A stretch of DNA of 64,000 bases, from assembly GCF_904528075.1 (NCBI RefSeq), contig NZ_LR882035.1:2480001-2544000 (forward strand). Direction: 5' to 3'. The notes beneath the pieces were generated by a model, which was not told the DNA's origin, made no database searches, and was given only the letters and a program-made list of their open reading frames with translations. The DNA is from Agreia sp. COWG (lineage in GTDB: Bacteria > Actinomycetota > Actinomycetes > Actinomycetales > Microbacteriaceae). Positions 60,026-64,000 of this stretch are shown piece by piece; within the stretch, counting starts at the first letter, position 1, and the number at the start of each line of letters is the position of its first letter. A program made the translations under genes and the position numbers.

Positions 60026-60387
60026 GTGACGGACTCGGTTTGCGTGTGGTGGTGTCGAGGTGTTCCGCCGAGGGAGTGCTCGGCTTGGAATATCGCGTCC
60101 GAGACGAGCTGACTCGCGTGTTCGTTCTCCAATCGGTAGAACACACGCGTCCCTTCTTGGCGGGTGGCTACGAATCGTCCCAGCCGCAACTTGGCCAGGT
60201 GCTGCGAGACTGCGGCAGGCGACTTGTCGATAGTGGTGGCCAGGTCATTCACCGAGCGCTCTCCCTCTCGAAGGGCGAGGATCAGGCGCACTCGGGTCGC
60301 GTCGGCGAGCATCGAGAAGACTTCTACCGCCAGTTCGACGAACTGGCTGTCAGGGTCGCGGCCACAAATCGGGTTATCTGCATGCAT
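60022..60387 (-). CDS. ArsR/SmtB-family repressor of the CDF transporter (CzrA/NmtR-like)
   Basis: A 121-residue winged-helix regulator (VFSMLADATRVRLILALREG, IDKSPAAVSQHLAKLRLGRF). No Cys pair in the recognition helix; instead the C-terminal helix carries D/H residues and a HHH cluster (GGTPRHHHTQ), as in zinc/nickel/cobalt sensors. Four-base overlap with the CDF gene implies a two-gene operon under its control. Confidence 0.9.
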   Translation of the reverse strand: MHADNPICGRDPDSQFVELAVEVFSMLADATRVRLILALREGERSVNDLATTIDKSPAAVSQHLAKLRLGRFVATRQEGTRVFYRLENEHASQLVSDAIFQAEHSLGGTPRHHHTQTESVT

Positions 60388-60500
60388 ACGCAGATTATTG
60401 CATTAACCTCGTCTCGGAGGAGGAGTCAGGAGCGATCGATTCGGGGAGGCCGCCGCAGCGCTAAGGCGCATCGCCGCGGCGACCTCGACCATAACTTCGC

Positions 60501-61109
60501 CTACGGAAGTTCTGAGAGCTGCTTCTGCATCTCGGCGATTTCCGCGGTCTGATCAGTGATGATCTTCTGGGCAAGAGCGACGGCATCCGTGTTTTGTCCT
60601 GCGTCGACTTCGGTTTGAGCCATCGCTACAGCGCCCTGATGGTGTTCAATCATCTGCTCGAGGAACATCCGGCTCGCGTCGGTTCCGTTGGCCTGGGCGA
60701 GTGCATTCATATCTGCGTCGCTCATCATGCCGCTGCCGCCGTGGTCCATGCCCGTCATGCTGTTGGTGGATGCTCCCCAGGACTTCAGCCAGTCGGCCAT
60801 GGTGTCGATCTCCGGCTGCTGGGCCGCCTTGATGTTCGAGGCAGTCTGAACAACCTGCTCGTCGACACCGGTCTTACTAAGTAGAGTGTCGGCCATCTCA
60901 ATGGCCTGCTCGTGATGGGCGGTCATCATCTGGGCGAATGCGATGTCTTGGTCGTTGAACGTGCCGGCTTCGGCAATGGGTGACGCCGTGTCCGGCGTGC
61001 TGGTGCTTGCGTGGTCCATTCCCGACGTGGAGTCGGTGCCGGAGCATCCGACGAGTGTCGTCAGCGCGACAATGGCGCCGGCGATCGTAAGGATTGTGCG
61101 TGTTCGCAT
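60501..61109 (-). CDS. DUF305 lipoprotein
   Basis: A 202-residue precursor, lipobox TTLVGC (Cys ~22). DUF305 signatures: DIAFAQMMTAHHEQAIEMAD and MFLEQMIEHHQGAVAMAQTE, each with the HH pair thought to bind metal, plus Met/His-rich stretches (GMDHGGSGMM). Often linked to copper or other metal resistance. It is downstream of the DUF6153 gene in the same direction. Confidence 0.9.
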   Translation of the reverse strand: MRTRTILTIAGAIVALTTLVGCSGTDSTSGMDHASTSTPDTASPIAEAGTFNDQDIAFAQMMTAHHEQAIEMADTLLSKTGVDEQVVQTASNIKAAQQPEIDTMADWLKSWGASTNSMTGMDHGGSGMMSDADMNALAQANGTDASRMFLEQMIEHHQGAVAMAQTEVDAGQNTDAVALAQKIITDQTAEIAEMQKQLSELP

Positions 61110-61184
61110 GTTAAGTCCAATCAGTTAAGAAGTAGCAAAGTCAGGTCGCGGAGCGCGCCGAAATGCAGCGCAGCCAATGACTTT

Positions 61185-61619
61185 TCAGGTTCGACTAATG
61201 GACAGCTTTAACAGATCGGGTGGAGCTCGGAACGGGAATGACTCCGGTAGGAATGAGCGATCGGAGATGAGTTCCTCGGCGAGCTGGGCGCGGAGACCCG
61301 CGCTCCGGACCAGCCCAATGACGAAGACGACCCCTCCGAACGCGACGGCAAGCACACAGGCCATCGCCATCACATCATGACTCGGCGCACAGTCTCCTGT
61401 GCATCCTTCGTCGCCTTGCACGTCAGACGGTGCCGCGTGTCCGTCACTGGGCATCACCATCGCCGCCGTCGAGGGCGCGCTGTGGGCCATAGTCGTCGAC
61501 GCGATGGTGTGCATGGCTATGAGACCAGCCATGACAGTAAGGACAAGCCCGACAAGCAGGAGAGTTCTCTTCACCGCGTCGCGCTGGAGGAGAGTGGATC
61601 GAACGTCAATCAGATTCAT
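61185..61619 (-). CDS. DUF6153-like membrane protein
   Basis: A 144-residue protein with an N-terminal membrane helix (LLLVGLVLTVMAGLIAMHTI), a Ser/Ala/His-rich extracytoplasmic segment with two cysteines (DEGCTGDCAPSHD) and a second helix (VMAMACVLAVAFGGVVFVIG). This architecture is that of DUF6153, usually beside DUF305 genes, as here (75 bases). Function unknown, presumed metal-related. Confidence 0.8.
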   Translation of the reverse strand: MNLIDVRSTLLQRDAVKRTLLLVGLVLTVMAGLIAMHTIASTTMAHSAPSTAAMVMPSDGHAAPSDVQGDEGCTGDCAPSHDVMAMACVLAVAFGGVVFVIGLVRSAGLRAQLAEELISDRSFLPESFPFRAPPDLLKLSISRT

Positions 61620-61803
61620 TCGTCGCCACCTCCCGACAACACCGTAAGCCTCTCAGGCCGGAAGTAGCCCCCGAATCATGGAACTCGGTGGTCAGCTGCC
61701 GATGACAGAGAGGCTTACGGTGCGGCGACAGGCGGAAGTGTCTTAGATCCCATTGTTCTTTACACAACCCGATAGGCGGGTAGGTGTCATTCGAGGTGCG
61801 TAA

Positions 61804-61822
61804 ACAGTACAGCAGATACTGT
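61804..61822. promoter_or_regulatory. Operator of the CmtR-like/P-type ATPase operon
   Basis: ACAGTA-N7-TACTGT, a perfect inverted repeat 12 bases before the ATG of the regulator, overlapping a TATAGT-like -10 (61822-61827). Confidence 0.65.
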
Positions 61823-61833
61823 ATAGTCAGCTT

Positions 61834-62193
61834 ATGCTGACCATTGCCTCCAGTCTTGACGTCATGAACCGGCTCGGCCGCGCCATGGCAGATCCAACTC
61901 GGTCCCGAATTCTGATGAGCCTCATCGAGGGGCCTGGCTATCCAGCTGCGCTCGCTCGCGATCTGGATCTGACGCGCTCGAATGTGTCCAACCATCTAAC
62001 GTGTCTCCGTGGATGTGGAATCGTGGCGGCGGTCCCGGAAGGCCGTCAGACCCGATACGAGATTGCGGACCCACACCTGACCAGGTCCCTGCTCAGTTTG
62101 GTGGATGTTGTTCTGGCGGTTGAGGACGGAACGGGGTGTGCGGACGAGAACTGTGATGTGCCGCTGTGTTGTGGAAACGGGAGCGAAGCGTGA
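61834..62193 (+). CDS. cmtR: CmtR-like metal-sensing repressor
   Basis: A 119-residue ArsR-type protein. The recognition-helix cysteines LTCLRGCGIV reproduce the Cys pair of Mycobacterium tuberculosis CmtR and the tail CADENCDVPLCCGNG supplies further cysteines, so Cd(II)/Pb(II) sensing is likely. Its stop overlaps the GTG of the P-type ATPase gene by four bases (GTGA), so it controls that exporter. Confidence 0.85.
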   Translation: MLTIASSLDVMNRLGRAMADPTRSRILMSLIEGPGYPAALARDLDLTRSNVSNHLTCLRGCGIVAAVPEGRQTRYEIADPHLTRSLLSLVDVVLAVEDGTGCADENCDVPLCCGNGSEA

Positions 62194-64000
62194 GCAAGGA
62201 ATGCTGCGGGCCGGACGAGCCCACCGGTCTGTCCGTCGGTGGTCGGACTGCGCTGAGTTTCGGAACACCGCGCACGCCTGGCCAGGCGACACAGTGCGCA
62301 CACGAAGGCGATGAGCGCGACAGTCACGCCCACGACCACGGCGAGCATGGTCCTGACGAACATTCGGATGATGAACACGACCATGGCGATGGTGATGAAC
62401 TGTCGGCGTGGTGGAAGGACCGTAATATTCTCGTTCCTCTCGCCGCCGGTGTGCTTCTGGCCGTGGGGTGCGTCCTGGAGTGGACCGGCCTCGACCTGGT
62501 AAGCACAATCGTGTTAGCCATGAGTCTGATCGCGGGCGGATCGACCTTCGTTCCCGGAGCGGTTCACAGACTCCTGCGCCGCCGCTTGGGAGTGGGGCTG
62601 CTGATGACGATCGCGGCGGTCGGCGCGGTACTTCTCGGTCATATCGGTGAAGCTGCAGCGCTGGCTTTCTTGTTCTCGATCGCAGAGGCGCTCGAAGACC
62701 GGGCGATGGATCGGGCCAAGAACGGCCTCCGGGCTTTGCTGTCACTGATTCCTGAATCCGCGACGATCTCGCGTCTGTCCGGACCTGAACAGGTACCCGC
62801 GGCCGAGATCCAGGAACTCGACATCCTGATCGTGAAAGCAGGCGAACGAGTCGCGACGGACGGGGTAGTGACGTCGGGACGGAGCAGCATCGACGCATCG
62901 GCGATCACCGGCGAGTCGATCCCCGTCGAGGTCGGGCCAGGCGATTCCGTGCCCGCGGGTGCGATCAATGGCTCCGGCAGCCTCCAGATCGAAGCAACCG
63001 CGGATGGCCGCGACAATTCGCTGACAACGATCGTACGACTCGTGGAGCAAGCTCAGGTCCGTAAGGGCGAGCGTGCTCGCCTCGCCGACCGGATCGCCCG
63101 CCCGCTTGTGCCGATCGTTCTGATCGTTGCCGGCTTGGTCGCTGTCTTCGGGCTGATCGTGGGAGATCCTGTGACCTGGACTGAGCGAGCGTTGGTCGTC
63201 CTCGTCGCAGCGTCGCCGTGTGCTCTGGCAATCGCAGTACCCGTGACTGTCATCTCCGCGATTGGGGCGGCGAGCCGCTTCGGGGTGGTCATCAAATCTG
63301 GTGAGGCATTCGAGCAGCTCGGCGCCATTCAGCTTGTGGCGTTCGATAAGACGGGCACTCTGACGCGGAACCGCCCTGAGGTCGTCAGCGTGGAGACAAA
63401 TGGCGCGGCAGACCCCTCTCAGGTGGTCGATGTGGCGGCCGCGCTCGAGGCGCACAGCACCCATCCGCTCGCTGCTGCCATCCTCGCTAAGCAACCGCAA
63501 CCGTCCGTTGCCACGGACGTAACGGAGTTCCCGGGCCAGGGCGTTTCCGGCAGGATGGGCGCCTCCCTTGTCCGGATCGGGAGCCCCCGCTGGGTGACTC
63601 CTGGCCCACTATCGACCCGCTGCGAGGCCTTAGAGGGCGAAGGCATGACGGTCATCGTCGTCGAGGTCGACGGCGAACCGGTCGGGCTCGTCGGTATCCG
63701 TGACGAGCTGAAGCCCGAAGCTGCCGCGGCGATCGCGCAGCTCGGCAAACAAGGCATCCGTACGGTGATGCTCACGGGTGACAATGAGCGGACCGCGAAA
63801 GCTCTGGCGGGGCAGGCGGGGATCGCCGAGTACCGGGCCGAGCAGATGCCCGCCGATAAGGCCGCGGCGATTGAGGCTTACCGGGCAGACCAGCGGACGG
63901 CGATGATCGGGGACGGTATCAACGACGCTCCCGCTCTGGCCGCCGCGGATGTGGGAATTGCGATGGGAGCGACCGGGTCGGCCGCGGCGATCGAGTCGGC
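62190..64000 (+). CDS. P1B-type heavy-metal ATPase, 5' part (SPC, P1B-4-like)
   Basis: Open to the window edge, ~603 residues seen. N-terminus MSKECCGPDEPTG with a Cys pair, then a His/Asp-rich stretch (HAHDHGEHGPDEHSDDEHDH). First membrane segments follow. Actuator motif ITGESIPVE. Translocation motif is AASPCALAIAV (S342-P-C), not CPC, the signature of P1B-4 Co/Ni/Fe-type pumps. Phosphorylation site FDKTGTLT (D386), HP locus STHPLAAA, MLTGDNE and MIGDGINDAPAL complete the catalytic domains. Missing: last membrane pair. Absence of an MBD and the SPC motif argue against a plain CadA. Confidence 0.92.
   Translation, partial: MSKECCGPDEPTGLSVGGRTALSFGTPRTPGQATQCAHEGDERDSHAHDHGEHGPDEHSDDEHDHGDGDELSAWWKDRNILVPLAAGVLLAVGCVLEWTGLDLVSTIVLAMSLIAGGSTFVPGAVHRLLRRRLGVGLLMTIAAVGAVLLGHIGEAAALAFLFSIAEALEDRAMDRAKNGLRALLSLIPESATISRLSGPEQVPAAEIQELDILIVKAGERVATDGVVTSGRSSIDASAITGESIPVEVGPGDSVPAGAINGSGSLQIEATADGRDNSLTTIVRLVEQAQVRKGERARLADRIARPLVPIVLIVAGLVAVFGLIVGDPVTWTERALVVLVAASPCALAIAVPVTVISAIGAASRFGVVIKSGEAFEQLGAIQLVAFDKTGTLTRNRPEVVSVETNGAADPSQVVDVAAALEAHSTHPLAAAILAKQPQPSVATDVTEFPGQGVSGRMGASLVRIGSPRWVTPGPLSTRCEALEGEGMTVIVVEVDGEPVGLVGIRDELKPEAAAAIAQLGKQGIRTVMLTGDNERTAKALAGQAGIAEYRAEQMPADKAAAIEAYRADQRTAMIGDGINDAPALAAADVGIAMGATGSAAAIES

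Overview
The window is high-GC actinobacterial chromosome. Codon usage, GTG starts, LacI-dense sugar operons, LAxTG-type sorting signals and familiar gene neighbourhoods all suggest a member of the Microbacteriaceae; genus is not decidable from sequence alone. The first 26 kb is ordinary high-GC chromosome, and from about 26 kb onward it becomes a mosaic island of mobile-element debris and metal/arsenic resistance genes.

Region 1 (1-26 kb). A Gfo/Idh/MocA dehydrogenase end and two small genes precede a galactan-utilisation locus: an ABC sugar importer with its LacI regulator on the minus strand, divergent from a cytoplasmic GH42 beta-galactosidase and a secreted, wall-sorted GH53 endo-galactanase. 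A fructan locus follows: LacI regulator, membrane-anchored GH32 fructosidase, a choice-of-anchor-L surface protein, and a secreted GH68 levansucrase behind a complex upstream region. Next is a LacI-controlled operon of unknown substrate: asparaginase, HP0310-like deacetylase, MFS carrier, two short-chain dehydrogenases and an unknown protein. An ECF sigma factor with a membrane partner closes the region.

Region 2 (26-44.4 kb). This part holds a decayed tyrosine integrase between 41-bp imperfect direct repeats, an M15 peptidase, a HigB-HigA-SecB-like toxin-antitoxin-chaperone operon, an XRE/NBR1-Ig fusion, a DUF2510/PH/SHOCT protein, an IS5-type insertion sequence that carries a passenger membrane-protein ORF, a MobF relaxase with no other transfer genes, a DUF2971 protein, and a frameshifted zinc-ribbon repeat protein. 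A small double-CxxC ORF facing a GTAGAC-type hairpin occurs three times, and only one copy is intact.

Region 3 (44.4-64 kb). Four copies of a 48-bp element (44425, 46825, 51209, 51294) punctuate this part. The first pair, in inverted orientation, encloses a CmtR-like regulator, CadD, LspA and a serine recombinase. A second serine recombinase, a lipoprotein, a TehA-type carrier with a LysR regulator and a uracil-DNA-glycosylase-like protein follow. To the right is an arsenic locus (two ArsR-type regulators, one fused to ArsC; a free ArsC; a flavoprotein; an aquaporin; a CoA-disulfide-reductase-like enzyme), then Lgt, a CDF metal transporter plus a duplicated fragment of its 3' end, DUF305 and DUF6153 proteins, and a CmtR-type regulator with a P1B-4-like (SPC motif) ATPase cut by the window end. 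Two copies of a covarying hairpin-plus-terminator RNA and an orphan promoter-terminator unit lie between these genes. The island carries both lspA and lgt alongside lipoproteins, so it may bring part of its own lipoprotein-maturation machinery.
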